Shown here: positions 42,730 to 51,951 of the stretch, one piece after another
Position numbering within the stretch: position 1 is the stretch's first letter
How the letters are laid out: each line of letters begins with the position of its first letter
Source: Glycomyces sp. NRRL B-16210
GTDB taxonomy: Bacteria; Actinomycetota; Actinomycetes; Mycobacteriales; Micromonosporaceae
DNA length: 64,000 bases
Reading direction: 5' to 3'
Assembly (NCBI RefSeq): GCF_000719515.1
Contig: NZ_JOGR01000013.1
Location: forward strand, 1 to 64,000
Notes under the pieces: generated by a model
The model's input: the letters and a program-made list of their open reading frames with translations, nothing else
What the model was told of the DNA's origin: nothing
The model's database searches: none
Program-made: the position numbers and the translations under genes

Positions 42730-43641
42730 CTAGACCGCGTCCCAGCCGATGCCCAGCGCCCCCGGCCTCGGCACCGGCTCCGCCAGCGCCACCGTCCGGT
42801 TCGGCCCCAACTGCAAGTCCCCGGTCTCGCGCTTCTCCCGTTGCAGACTCGACTGCGCGAAGCGGTACACCCGCTTCGGGACCGCGTCCGGCGCGAACCG
42901 CACTTGCAGCGAGTACTGGTCCACCGGGTACCGGAACGCGTTCCCGTGCCCCGTGGAAGCCCCTCCGTTGCCCTGCACGACGATCTCGAACAAATGCGTC
43001 GCGCCCCGCGGCAGCGGCGTGTCGAACACGATCTCCGCGAGCGCCACCGGCGCATCGGGGTGCCGCAGCACGTTCGGGACCGAGCAGTCCCGCACCGGCT
43101 TGAACTCGATGTCGTCGATGTCGCAGCCGTCGTCGCCCCGGTACAGCAGGATGTAGCGGTCCACGTCGTCTCTTCTGGCGCGCACCAGCATCGACAGCTC
43201 CATCAGCGACTCCTCCCACCCGGAGTCGACGTGCACGATCACCTGCTGGCTCAAGATGTCGAGAGTGTGCTCCCGCGAGGCCGGCACCTGGTCGCACAGC
43301 TCCCGCACCGCGTCGCCCCCCAGCACCGCGTCCGGGCGGGGGAGCTGCCCCCTGATCGACCGCGGCCCCCGGGCCCGCTTGGGGCCCAGCAGCACCCGCA
43401 GCGACCCCGCCGGCAGCTCCAGCAGGTCCTCGAGCGCGGTGACGGCGGCGAGCGACTCGGCCCGCTCGGGGCGCGAGCGCCCGGACTGCCAGTAGCTGAG
43501 GCTCGTGGTCGAGACGGTGATCCCGCGCATCGCGAGGCGGTGGCGGATGCGGTCGAGGCCGAGTCCGCTGGTCTGGATGGCCACACGCAGGGCAGTGTGG
43601 AACGGCCCTGTGCGTAGCGCTTCGGCGAGCTCGGGCGTCAT
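42730..43641 (-). CDS. XRE-like helix-turn-helix protein with C-terminal sensor-like domain
   Basis: A 303-aa protein. Residues 15-65 are a helix-turn-helix of the actinobacterial XRE type (ALRVAIQTSGLGLDRIRHRLAMRGITVSTTSLSYWQSGRSRPER), with LEDLLELPAGSLRVLLGPKR after it. The rest is a beta-rich domain of unknown ligand (YILLYRGDDGCDIDDIEFKPVRDCSVPN, IVFDTPLPRGATHLFEIVVQGNGG, NAFRYPVDQYSLQVRFAP), which looks like an effector or protein-binding module. The ATG at 43641 is chosen; a GTG two codons earlier is possible. Targets are unknown. Confidence 0.82.
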   Translation of the reverse strand: MTPELAEALRTGPFHTALRVAIQTSGLGLDRIRHRLAMRGITVSTTSLSYWQSGRSRPERAESLAAVTALEDLLELPAGSLRVLLGPKRARGPRSIRGQLPRPDAVLGGDAVRELCDQVPASREHTLDILSQQVIVHVDSGWEESLMELSMLVRARRDDVDRYILLYRGDDGCDIDDIEFKPVRDCSVPNVLRHPDAPVALAEIVFDTPLPRGATHLFEIVVQGNGGASTGHGNAFRYPVDQYSLQVRFAPDAVPKRVYRFAQSSLQREKRETGDLQLGPNRTVALAEPVPRPGALGIGWDAV

Positions 43642-43885
43642 CGGCACACACTTTCTCTCGACCGGTCCGGCGAGGGATCCGGTCTCCTCGGCGCCCGGTC
43701 TCGGGGCGGCGACTCCTCACAACCGGAAAGGTAGGAGGATTCGTAGGATTCTATCTCGCGCGCACCATCGGCTCTTACGGCGATAGGTCCGATGATGGAA
43801 CGCGCATTCCCAAGCTCTGGAACCGACGGCCCCGCCGTCGCTGCCGGAGGGCGTGAGCCGCGCCGCGCCGTAGACTGGAGAGGCC

Positions 43886-45043
43886 ATGGCCTATCTCGAT
43901 CACGCCGCCACCACGCCGATGCTCCCCCAGGCGCTCGACGCCTACTTGCGGACCGCACGCGCTCTCGGCAACGCCTCGTCCCTCCACGGCTCCGGGCGCA
44001 CCGCCCGCCGCACCGTCGAGGAAGCCCGCGAACGCATCGCCGAGGTCCTCGGCGCCAAACCCGGGGAGGTCATCTTCACCGGTTCGGGCACCGAGGCCGA
44101 CAACCTCGCCGTCAAGGGCATCCACTGGGACCGCCGCACCGGCGCCCGCAACCGCATCGTGTCCACCGCCATCGAGCACCACGCCGTCGCCGACGCCGTG
44201 GCCTGGCTCGGCGACCACGAGCGGGCCGACGTCACCGAACTGCCCGTCGACAAGCTCGGCTGCGTCGAGACGACCGAACTGGCCGCCCTCCTCGACGAGC
44301 GCGCCGACGAGATCACCGTGATCACCTGCATGTGGGCCAACAACGAGGTCGGCACCCTCCAACCGGTCGAGGCCATCGCCGCCATGGCCGCCCCCCACGG
44401 CATACCCGTCCACACCGACGCCATCCAGGCCGTCGGCCACGTCCCGGTCGACTTCGCCGCCTCCGGCGCCGCCGCCCTCACCCTCTCGGGCCACAAGCTC
44501 GGCGGTCCCACCGGCACCGGCGCGCTCCTGCTGCGCCGCGACGTCAAGGCCACGCCGCTGCTCCACGGCGGCGGCCAGGAACGCGAGATCCGCTCCGGCA
44601 CGCTCGACGTGCCCGGGATCGCCGCGCTCGCCGAGGCCGTCACCCACGCCGTCCGCACCCGCGAGACCGAGGCCGCCCGCCTCGCGGGCCTGCGCGACGA
44701 CCTCGTCGCCCGCCTGCGCGCTGCCGTCCCCGACGCGATCTACAACGGCGACCCCGAACTGCGCCTGCCCGGCAACGCCCACTTCTCCTTCCCCGGCTGC
44801 GAAGGCGACGCGCTCCTGATGCTCCTCGACGCCGCCGGTGTCGAATGCGCCACAGGCTCGGCCTGCTCGGCCGGGATCGCCCAGCCCTCCCACGTGCTCC
44901 TCGCCATGGGCGCCGAAGCCGACGACGCCCGCTCCTCCTTGCGCTTCACCCTCGGCTGGCCCACCACCGAAGCCGACGTGGACGCCCTCGTCGCCGCCCT
45001 CCCCGAAGCCGTGCGCCGCGCCAAGACCGCCGGCCTCACCTGA
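43886..45043 (+). CDS. iscS: Cysteine desulfurase (NifS/IscS type)
   Basis: A 385-aa PLP enzyme that takes sulfur from cysteine for tRNA thiolation and Fe-S clusters. Marks: YLDHAATTPM (3-12), GSGTEADNLAVKG (66-78), the PLP Lys204 in LSGHKLGGPTGTGAL, RSGTLDVPG and the sulfur-carrying Cys327 in TGSACSAG. ATG 43886 is the family's usual start. mnmA follows after 40 bp, its direct sulfur client, a pairing conserved in actinobacteria. Confidence 0.95.
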   Translation: MAYLDHAATTPMLPQALDAYLRTARALGNASSLHGSGRTARRTVEEARERIAEVLGAKPGEVIFTGSGTEADNLAVKGIHWDRRTGARNRIVSTAIEHHAVADAVAWLGDHERADVTELPVDKLGCVETTELAALLDERADEITVITCMWANNEVGTLQPVEAIAAMAAPHGIPVHTDAIQAVGHVPVDFAASGAAALTLSGHKLGGPTGTGALLLRRDVKATPLLHGGGQEREIRSGTLDVPGIAALAEAVTHAVRTRETEAARLAGLRDDLVARLRAAVPDAIYNGDPELRLPGNAHFSFPGCEGDALLMLLDAAGVECATGSACSAGIAQPSHVLLAMGAEADDARSSLRFTLGWPTTEADVDALVAALPEAVRRAKTAGLT

Positions 45044-45083
45044 GCTCCCCGCCGCCGCCGCACACCCCGCTAAGGTTGAACAC

Positions 45084-46187
45084 GTGAAACTTCGAGTACT
45101 GGCCGCCATGAGCGGCGGAGTCGACTCGGCCGTCGCCGCGGCCCGCGCCGTCGAGGCCGGGCACGACGTCACCGGCGTCCACCTGGCGCTGTCCAAGAAC
45201 CCCCAGACCTACCGGACCGGGGCCCGCGGCTGCTGCACCATCGAGGACTCCCGCGACGCCCGCCGCGCCGCCGACGTCCTGGGCATCCCCTTCTACGTCT
45301 GGGACATGGCCGAGCGCTTCCACGAGGACGTCGTGGAGGACTTCTACGCCGAGTACGCCAACGGCCGCACCCCCAACCCGTGCCTGCGCTGCAACGAGAA
45401 GATCAAGTTCGCCGCCGTCCTCGACCGCGCCATGGCCCTCGGCTTCGACGCCGTCGCCACCGGCCACTACGCCCGCAAGGGCGAGGACGGCCTCCTGCGC
45501 CGCGCCGTCGACCCCGGCAAGGACCAGTCCTACGTCCTCGCCGTCCTCACCCCCGCCCAGCTCGCGCACTCGATCTTCCCCCTCGGCGACACCCCCAAGG
45601 ACCAGGTCCGCGTCGAAGCCGAGAACCGCGGCCTCGCCGTGGCCCGCAAGCCCGACAGCCACGACATCTGCTTCATCGCCGACGGCGACACCTCCGGATT
45701 CCTCAAGAACCGGCTCGGCACCGAGGAAGGCGAGATCGTCGACGCCGCCACCGGCGAGGTCCTCGGCAGCCACGACGGCTCCCACCAGTTCACCATCGGC
45801 CAGCGCCACGGCCTCGGCCTCAAGCGCCCCGCCGCCGACGGCCGCCCCCGCTACGTCCTGTCGATCACCCCGGTCGACAACCGCGTCCAGGTCGGCCCCC
45901 GCGAAGCGCTCCGCATCGACCGCATCCGCACCGGCCGCCCCGTCTGGCTCGCCCCCGAACGCGAGGGCCCCTTCGAAGCCGAGGTCCAGCTCCGCGCCCA
46001 CGGCGAGGTCTACCCCGCCACCGTCCACGCCGACGCCGACGGCCTCACCGCCCGCCTCCACAAGCCCGCCTTCGGCGTCGCCGCCGGCCAGGCCCTTGTC
46101 GTCTACGACCCCGACACCACCGGCGACGCCGTGCTCGCCTCCGGGACCATCGATTCGACCGCCTCCATCGAGGCGGCCGGTGTCTGA
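45084..46187 (+). CDS. mnmA: tRNA-specific 2-thiouridylase MnmA
   Basis: A 367-aa enzyme that places sulfur on U34 of Lys, Glu and Gln tRNAs. The ATP loop is MSGGVDSAVA (9-18). The nucleophile Cys100 (NPCLRCN) and the partner Cys196 (DICFIADGD) are present. The beta-barrel C-domain follows (GSHQFTIGQRHGLG). The GTG at 45084 has no ribosome site; TAAGGT ends 7 nt upstream, so a leaderless message is likely even though iscS lies just ahead. Its stop overlaps the next start by 8 bp. Confidence 0.95.
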   Translation: MKLRVLAAMSGGVDSAVAAARAVEAGHDVTGVHLALSKNPQTYRTGARGCCTIEDSRDARRAADVLGIPFYVWDMAERFHEDVVEDFYAEYANGRTPNPCLRCNEKIKFAAVLDRAMALGFDAVATGHYARKGEDGLLRRAVDPGKDQSYVLAVLTPAQLAHSIFPLGDTPKDQVRVEAENRGLAVARKPDSHDICFIADGDTSGFLKNRLGTEEGEIVDAATGEVLGSHDGSHQFTIGQRHGLGLKRPAADGRPRYVLSITPVDNRVQVGPREALRIDRIRTGRPVWLAPEREGPFEAEVQLRAHGEVYPATVHADADGLTARLHKPAFGVAAGQALVVYDPDTTGDAVLASGTIDSTASIEAAGV

Positions 46188-47217
46188 ACCCCAAGGGTCC
46201 CAAGCCCACGCGACGGCCCTGCCCGCAGGCGTCGCCACCGGCGTCGGCTCCCTCCCCGGCACCGACGCCGACGAAGCCGCGAACATCGTCTTCGGCGAAC
46301 TCCCCGAATGGCCCCACCTGCCCGAGCTGCCCGCTCGCGGCATCGGCGCCGACATGATCGGCCGCGGCGCCGCCCTCCTGGTCGACCTGCCCGTCCAGTG
46401 GTGGGCCTTCCGCTGGGAGATGGCCGACCTGCCCGGCATCGACGCCCGCCGCGCCGCCGACTTCCTCGAACGCGACCTCGACGCCCTCCTCGCGACCGCC
46501 GCCGACGGCCCCGTCCGCCTCACCGCCGTCGGCCCCTTCACCCTCGCCGCGAACCTGTGGCGGCGCACCGGCGGCGCCATGCTCGCCGACCCCGGCGCCG
46601 TCGCCGACCTCACCGGCTCGCTCGCCGAAGGCCTGCGCCAGTTCCTCGCCGCCGCCCAGGCCCGGATGCCGAAGGCCGCCTTGTCGATCCAGCTCGACGA
46701 ACCGAGCCTGCCCGCCGCGCTGGCGGGCCGCGTGAACACCGAGTCGGGCCTGGACTTCTACCGCCGCGTGCCGCCCGAGGCTGCCCGCGACCGCCTCCGC
46801 GAGCTCGTCGACGCGGTCGGCGTGCCGACCGTGGTCCACTGCTGCGCCCCCGATGTACCCGTCGCGCTCCTCGGCGAGGCGGGCGTCCAGGCGCTCTCGA
46901 TCGACCTGACCCTGCTCGACCTCGACGACGTGCCGAGCGTCGACGCCTTGGGGGAGTACCTCGACAGCGCCGGCCCCGACCAAGGCGTCCGGCTCATCGC
47001 CGGCGTCGTCCCCGCTATCGGACAGCCACAACCGGGCGTCGAGAAGGCCGCCGCCGACCGCGTGCACGCCCTGTGGAACCGCCTCGGCTTCAGCCCCGAG
47101 CAGCTTGCGCGGCAAGTGAGCATCGCGCCGACCTGCGGCATGGCCGGCGCGAGTCCCGAGTACGCCCGCTTCGCCATGGCGACCGCCCGCGAAGCGGCGC
47201 GCCGCCTCCACGGCTGA
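46180..47217 (+). CDS. MetE C-terminal-like (cobalamin-independent methionine synthase family) protein
   Basis: A 345-aa protein matching the C-terminal catalytic half of MetE. It opens with ATGVGSLPGTDADEAANIVFGELPEWPHLPELPARG. The zinc set seems kept: His and Cys in VVHCCAPDVP and a late Cys in SIAPTCGMAGASPEYA, with the usual acid region IDLTLLDLDDV between. The N-terminal folate-anchoring half of full MetE is absent, as in archaeal and many actinobacterial short forms, so the methyl donor is uncertain. GTG 46180 overlaps the mnmA stop, fitting coupled translation. Confidence 0.88.
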   Translation: MSEPQGSQAHATALPAGVATGVGSLPGTDADEAANIVFGELPEWPHLPELPARGIGADMIGRGAALLVDLPVQWWAFRWEMADLPGIDARRAADFLERDLDALLATAADGPVRLTAVGPFTLAANLWRRTGGAMLADPGAVADLTGSLAEGLRQFLAAAQARMPKAALSIQLDEPSLPAALAGRVNTESGLDFYRRVPPEAARDRLRELVDAVGVPTVVHCCAPDVPVALLGEAGVQALSIDLTLLDLDDVPSVDALGEYLDSAGPDQGVRLIAGVVPAIGQPQPGVEKAAADRVHALWNRLGFSPEQLARQVSIAPTCGMAGASPEYARFAMATAREAARRLHG

Positions 47218-47220
47218 CGG

Positions 47221-47919
47221 TCACGCCCCCGAGGGCCAATCCGTCTCGGTCTGCCACGACCGCGCCTCCACCGCGGGCCCGCGCTCCGCGACCCCGCCCG
47301 GCGGCACGTGCCCGTCCCGCTCCAGCCACTCCTTCGTCGTGTTCAGGCACGGGAACGGCTCGTCGGGGACCGGCAGGTCCAGTGCCGCGCACAGCGGCTC
47401 CCATCCCGCGCCGGTCGTGAACTCGACCAGCCGCTCCGGCGGGACGGTCTCGCGGACCCGCCGGTGGTACCGCTCGTACGCGCTCGCCACCGCCGCCCGG
47501 TCGGCGCGCGCGGCGTCCCCGAAGGTCTTGGCCCAGATCGCGTCGACCATCTCCGTCCACGACTCGGTCGCGAACCCGGCGGCGTCCATCCCCGTGAAGA
47601 TCGTGCTCGTCGCGCTCCTCCACCAGGTGTCGAAGCAGTCGCGCACCGACAGGACCACGATCGCGTCCGGGTACCGCGCCGCGAGCTCCAGGTGGAACGC
47701 CGAGGACGGCCAGTCCACCGCCGCGGCGTAACCGGCGTACAGCGCGTCCCAGTCCGGGCGCACGCCGTGCGCGGCGGCCAGGAACGCGGGCGGGTCGGTC
47801 TCGATCCGGTCGAACACCTCGGTCATGTGGTGGCACGGCTCGCCCAGGAGCGTCTCCAACGCGTGCTTGAGGGTCATGGTCCCGGTGCGCGGCAGGCCCG
47901 CGCCGATCACTCGCAGCAT
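47221..47919 (-). CDS. Sulfotransferase-family protein
   Basis: A 232-aa protein of the Sulfotransfer_4 type that would move sulfate from PAPS. The 5'-phosphosulfate loop is GAGLPRTGTMTLKHALETLLG (residues 7-27), and the 3'-phosphate region is IVVLSVRDCFDTWWRSATST (about 87-106), with the conserved R-D pair. The gene converges with the MetE-like gene (3 bp between stops). No PAPS-making genes are in the window. The acceptor is unknown. Confidence 0.88.
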   Translation of the reverse strand: MLRVIGAGLPRTGTMTLKHALETLLGEPCHHMTEVFDRIETDPPAFLAAAHGVRPDWDALYAGYAAAVDWPSSAFHLELAARYPDAIVVLSVRDCFDTWWRSATSTIFTGMDAAGFATESWTEMVDAIWAKTFGDAARADRAAVASAYERYHRRVRETVPPERLVEFTTGAGWEPLCAALDLPVPDEPFPCLNTTKEWLERDGHVPPGGVAERGPAVEARSWQTETDWPSGA

Positions 47920-48002
47920 GGCACCACGTTACGAACTGTCACGGCCGGAAGCGAATCGGCGCGCGCAACCGTCCAGTCCGCCTGTGCGAAACCGGCCCGG
48001 CG

Positions 48003-50306
48003 CTATTGCGCCGAGTACAACTCGAACGTCTGCTCGGCGAGGTCCGCCGCGACCGCCTCGGCCTCCTCGCCCACGACCGACTCCAGCAGCCGCACCACGA
48101 TGACCAGTTCGTCGTGCGCGACGATGTAGAACTGGGTCCGCGGCGACTCCGACCAGGCGCTGAAACCGGCGGACCCGACCGCGATGTCGTCGATCTCCTC
48201 GAAGTTCCCGCTCGTCCCGTACTCCTCGCGCCGGAGCTCGACCTGCTCGGTGGCCTCGACCGGGGACAGCCACTGGTACGCCTCGACCATCAGGTACCTG
48301 GCGCCCGGGCCGTAGTAGCCGCATTGCAGGTACCAGGCGTTGGTGAACTCGACGCTCGGCGCGTTCGCGAACTGGGACGAGCCGTCGCTCTCCAGGCCGC
48401 GGTCCCCTTTGGCCGAGGTGCCGAACAGCTCGGTCACCGGTTCGAGGTCGTACTCGTCGCACGTGGCCGCGGTGAAGAGCCCGTTCCCGGGCGGGGACTC
48501 GCCAGCCGCTTCCGCCTCGGTCTCCGCTGCCTCGGTTTCCTCTGCCTCGGTTTCCTCTGCCTCGGCCTCCCAGCCGTGCTGGGACTCCGAGCCGCTGCCG
48601 CCGTACCAGCGCTGGTACTCGCAGTCCGGATAATCGCTCACATTGACCTCCGCAGCCAATTCCGCGGCCCGCTGGGAGCCCCAGTTCCACGCCAGGAAGT
48701 CCCGTTCGGCGTCCCATCCGCGCCGCAGCGCGCATTCGCGGTCCTCCTGCGGCAGCCCCATCAGCTCCGGCACCGCATCCGCGGACAGCCCTTGCAGGTA
48801 GTACAGGTCCAGTTTGCGGTCGTGCTCGATGTTGTAGCGGGCGATCAAGGCGTCCGGGTTCACCGCCGCCAGCCCCAGCAGCGTCAGCGCGCCCGAGGCG
48901 AGGATCGCGCGCGGCAGCCACGTCGCCCGCAGCTTCCAGCAGCACACCAGCACCAGCGCGAACAGGACCGCCAGCCAGATCTCGACGGTGAAGACCCACA
49001 CCCGCATCCGGGTGAGCCCGTACGTCTCGAAGTAGGTGTACATGCGGAACAGCGCCGAGGCGATGACCACCATCGACATCAGCCCCAGCGGGCCGAGCAG
49101 GAGGCGCACCGTCCACCGGTCCCGCTTCTCGCGCTTGGGCGCCAGCCACGCCGCGACGGCGATGACCGCCAGGGACAGGAACGCGACGACGCTCAACTGC
49201 CAGAAGCCCGTCCGCGCGTACTCGGCGAACGTCAGCCCCTTGGTGTCCATGACGTAGCCCTCGCCGCCGACGTAGACCCGCAGCTGCACCGCGATGAACG
49301 CCGCGAACAGCAGGTTCAACGCCCCCAGCGGCACCGCCAGCTCGAACCGGCTGACCCTGCGCCGCGCCTCGGCGTCCTCGCCGTCGAACCGCGGCTTCGC
49401 CGCCGCCGCGTAGACCCAGACCAGCAGCACCGGGAACAGCACCGCGGCGACCGTGAGCCGCACGAAGATCTCCGTCGCGCTTAGGTCCGGCATCAACTTC
49501 GCGATCAGGTCCGCGAACGCCGAGTCCGCGGCGGCGAACAGCCCGCCGAAGACCAGCAGCAGCGCGAGGGTCACCAGCGCGGTCCAGACGCCGCGCATCG
49601 TGCCGGGCTTGCGGTCGTCTCCGGTCCCGCGGCCCCGACCGGCCCATTTGAAGGTCTCGTACACCCCGCCGAGCCAGCCGAGGAACAGCACCGCGAGGTT
49701 CCCGCCGAAGCGCCGCTGCGGCGCGATCACCAGCGGTGTCAGCGCGAACGCGGCGATCGAGCACAATGCGACCACCCAGCCCGCGTCGCGGACGGCCGCC
49801 ACCGACCACAGGGCCGCGACGAGGACCGCGCCCGGCAGCCGCGGCAGCAGATCCTCCCGCCCCGCCGCCAGCAGCGGCACCGCGACCAGGGCGATCCCGG
49901 TGAGCGACAACCCGATCCCGACGCCGTCGGCGTGGAACGCCGCCCAGCCGCCGAACAGGGCGACGGCCACGACCAGGAGCACGATCGTGCGCGAGGCCGA
50001 CAGCTCGGGCCGGTGCCAGCGCGGGTTCGGCTCGATCATGCGCGGCTGGTGCAGACTCCGGTAGTACGCGGCCTGCCGTGCCGCCTCGTCGGGCGTCAGC
50101 GGCCGGTGTCCCTGCGCCGCCGGGGGAGGAGGCGGCGGTCCGGCCGGCCGCGTCTCGGGCGAAGACTCGGCTAGTGCGCCGTCCCGCGGCGCTTCAGCAT
50201 TCGCGGCCTGCTCGGCCGCCGAGGTGGGGTCCGGCGCCTCGCCGCGGGCCTCGGGCCCGTCGGCGTCCTCTGATCGCGGCGCATCGGCATTGCTCGGGTC
50301 GCTCAT
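48003..50306 (-). CDS. Large multi-spanning DUF4173-type protein with added C-terminal extracellular domain
   Basis: A 767-aa membrane protein. Residues 1-95 are a disordered acidic and proline-rich cytoplasmic stretch. Residues 105-510 hold about 12 membrane helices of DUF4153/DUF4173 type, ending in the family landmark NPDALIARYNIEHDRKLDLYYLQGLSADAVPEL. A region DYPDCEYQRWY follows, then a Glu-Ala-Thr linker (about 577-602) and a Cys-containing domain (605-767: TCDEYDLEPVTELFG, YLQCGYYGPGARYLMVEAYQW, FYIVAHDELVIVVRL) that resembles DUF3558-type lipoprotein domains. The fusion is unusual. The ATG at 50306 has AAGGGG 6 nt upstream. Function is unknown. Confidence 0.82.
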   Translation of the reverse strand: MSDPSNADAPRSEDADGPEARGEAPDPTSAAEQAANAEAPRDGALAESSPETRPAGPPPPPPAAQGHRPLTPDEAARQAAYYRSLHQPRMIEPNPRWHRPELSASRTIVLLVVAVALFGGWAAFHADGVGIGLSLTGIALVAVPLLAAGREDLLPRLPGAVLVAALWSVAAVRDAGWVVALCSIAAFALTPLVIAPQRRFGGNLAVLFLGWLGGVYETFKWAGRGRGTGDDRKPGTMRGVWTALVTLALLLVFGGLFAAADSAFADLIAKLMPDLSATEIFVRLTVAAVLFPVLLVWVYAAAAKPRFDGEDAEARRRVSRFELAVPLGALNLLFAAFIAVQLRVYVGGEGYVMDTKGLTFAEYARTGFWQLSVVAFLSLAVIAVAAWLAPKREKRDRWTVRLLLGPLGLMSMVVIASALFRMYTYFETYGLTRMRVWVFTVEIWLAVLFALVLVCCWKLRATWLPRAILASGALTLLGLAAVNPDALIARYNIEHDRKLDLYYLQGLSADAVPELMGLPQEDRECALRRGWDAERDFLAWNWGSQRAAELAAEVNVSDYPDCEYQRWYGGSGSESQHGWEAEAEETEAEETEAAETEAEAAGESPPGNGLFTAATCDEYDLEPVTELFGTSAKGDRGLESDGSSQFANAPSVEFTNAWYLQCGYYGPGARYLMVEAYQWLSPVEATEQVELRREEYGTSGNFEEIDDIAVGSAGFSAWSESPRTQFYIVAHDELVIVVRLLESVVGEEAEAVAADLAEQTFELYSAQ

Positions 50307-50581
50307 GGAGAGCCCCTTCTCATCGGAGGGAGTGCGAGAATAGCCCGCTCGCACCACCAAAGGAAGATCCCCAATGGACCGACGCCGCTACCGCGCCGGG
50401 AATAACGCCCACAATGGTGCAATCCGGCGCCCCTCGTGAGTACTCCCACGTCGTGCAACCGGATCGGTCGATCGAGGCGTCCCCGAAGCTCCACGCGCAT
50501 CCCGGCTCGACACGCGAAGGCCGCCCGGCATCGGCTGCCGCACGACCCCCTCCAGCACTGCGCGCCTTCGTGAAGGCCCCG

Positions 50582-51202
50582 TCAGCGGCCGTCCACCAGG
50601 TGCTCGATCGGCATCGTCAGGTACCGGTCGATGTTCGGGCCGATGGTCTCGGCCAGGTCCGCCGCGCCGAGCGAGGCGAGCGGTTCGAGCTTGAGGATGT
50701 ACCGGGCCACGACCAGCCCGAACACCTGCGAGGCGACGAAGCCGGCGCGGGTCGGGATGTGGTCGACCCGGTCGCCGAGGGTCTCCTCGATCGACTTGAG
50801 GATCCGGCGCTCGAACAGCTGCCGCAGCACGAACGCCATGGCGGGCTTGGAGAGGCTGGAGCGGACCACCGCGAGGAGCTTGTCCTGGTGCGGGCCGTCC
50901 CAGATCGCGACGAACGCGTGCATGAGCCGCCCGCCCGCGCCCTCGACCTCACCGCCCGCGAGCACCGCCGCGACCTCCGGGGCCGGGTCCATCGGCAGCT
51001 CGATCGCGGCCAGGAACAGATCGTCCTTGGACCCGAAGTAGTGGTGGATGAGCGAGGGGTCGACGCCCGCCTCGGCGGCGATGCGCCGCATGGACACCGA
51101 CTCGATGCCCTCCTCGGCGAACAGGCGCCGGGCGGCGGCCAGGATCTCGGCCCGAGTGTCGGGATTGCCTGATCGCCGTCCGGCGCGCTTGGTTCTTGCC
51201 AC
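50582..51202 (-). CDS. TetR-family regulator of the adjacent ABC exporter
   Basis: A 206-aa regulator with the DNA-binding head TRAEILAAARRLFAEEGIESVSMRRIAAEAGVDPSLIHHYFGSKDDLFLAAI (residues 16-66). The C-domain belongs to the group with a late RAGFVASQVFGLVVARYILKLEPLAS helix. It is the last gene of an operon with the ATPase and permease, starting at GTG 51202, 9 bp after the permease stop. Two copies of an inverted repeat in the operon promoter are its likely binding sites. Confidence 0.9.
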   Translation of the reverse strand: MARTKRAGRRSGNPDTRAEILAAARRLFAEEGIESVSMRRIAAEAGVDPSLIHHYFGSKDDLFLAAIELPMDPAPEVAAVLAGGEVEGAGGRLMHAFVAIWDGPHQDKLLAVVRSSLSKPAMAFVLRQLFERRILKSIEETLGDRVDHIPTRAGFVASQVFGLVVARYILKLEPLASLGAADLAETIGPNIDRYLTMPIEHLVDGR

Positions 51203-51211
51203 GCTCCGACC

Positions 51212-51949
51212 CTAGTTCGTGCGCCGCCTGAGCGTCGCGGCTCCGAGGACCGTTGCGACGAGGACCGCAGCGAACACGATCGCGAGGTCGCCCCACATCG
51301 CGCTCGTGACCTCCGGGTTGACCTGCACCTCGTTCAGCGCCTTGACCGCGTACGTCAGCGGCAGCGCGTCCGAGACCCCCTGGAGCCATCCGGCCATCTG
51401 GTCCGCCGGCCAGATGAGTCCGCACAGGAACAGCTGCGGGACGACGAACACCGGCATGAACTGGATCGCCTGGAACTCGGTGGTCGCGAACGCCGACACG
51501 AACAGCCCCAGCGCCATCCCGAACAGCGCGGTGACGATGCAGATGAGGAACACCGCCCACACCGGACCGGTCGCGTCGAGTCCCAGGAACGCGAACGCCA
51601 CGGTCGCCGCCACCGTCGTCTGCGCCGCGGCGGCCGCGCCGAACGCGAGCGCGTAGCCCGCGACCAGGTCGAGCTTCCCGGTCGGCGTGGTCATGAGCCG
51701 TTCCAGGGTCCCGCCGGTGCGCTCGCGCAGCAGCGTGATCGAGGTGATCATGAACATGAGCATGAACGGGAAGGCCGCCAGCAGGATCAGGCCGGTCCGG
51801 TCGAACACCTGCGGGGCGTCGTCCATGATGGCGCTGATCAAAGCGATGATGAGCGCGGGCACGGCGAGGACGAGTCCGACCGTGCGGTGGTCGGCCAGCA
51901 GTTGCCGCAGGATCCGGCCCGCGGTGATGAAGGTGATCCGCAGTGACAT
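51212..51949 (-). CDS. ABC-2 type exporter permease
   Basis: A 245-aa permease with six membrane helices. Marks: TVGLVLAVPALIIALISAIM, LMFMITSITLLRERTGGTLERLMTTP (the typical ABC-2 coupling loop) and FVVPQLFLCGLIWPADQMAGWLQGVSDALPLTYAV. It starts 2 bp after the ATPase stop, so translation is coupled. With the ATPase it probably exports a drug or lipid. Confidence 0.92.
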   Translation of the reverse strand: MSLRITFITAGRILRQLLADHRTVGLVLAVPALIIALISAIMDDAPQVFDRTGLILLAAFPFMLMFMITSITLLRERTGGTLERLMTTPTGKLDLVAGYALAFGAAAAAQTTVAATVAFAFLGLDATGPVWAVFLICIVTALFGMALGLFVSAFATTEFQAIQFMPVFVVPQLFLCGLIWPADQMAGWLQGVSDALPLTYAVKALNEVQVNPEVTSAMWGDLAIVFAAVLVATVLGAATLRRRTN

Positions 51950-51951
51950 GG

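Noticed and set aside
50374..50439. A 21-codon frame with a good AAGGAAG ribosome site
   Set aside because: Too short and Arg/Asn-rich, with no conservation evidence; probably chance.
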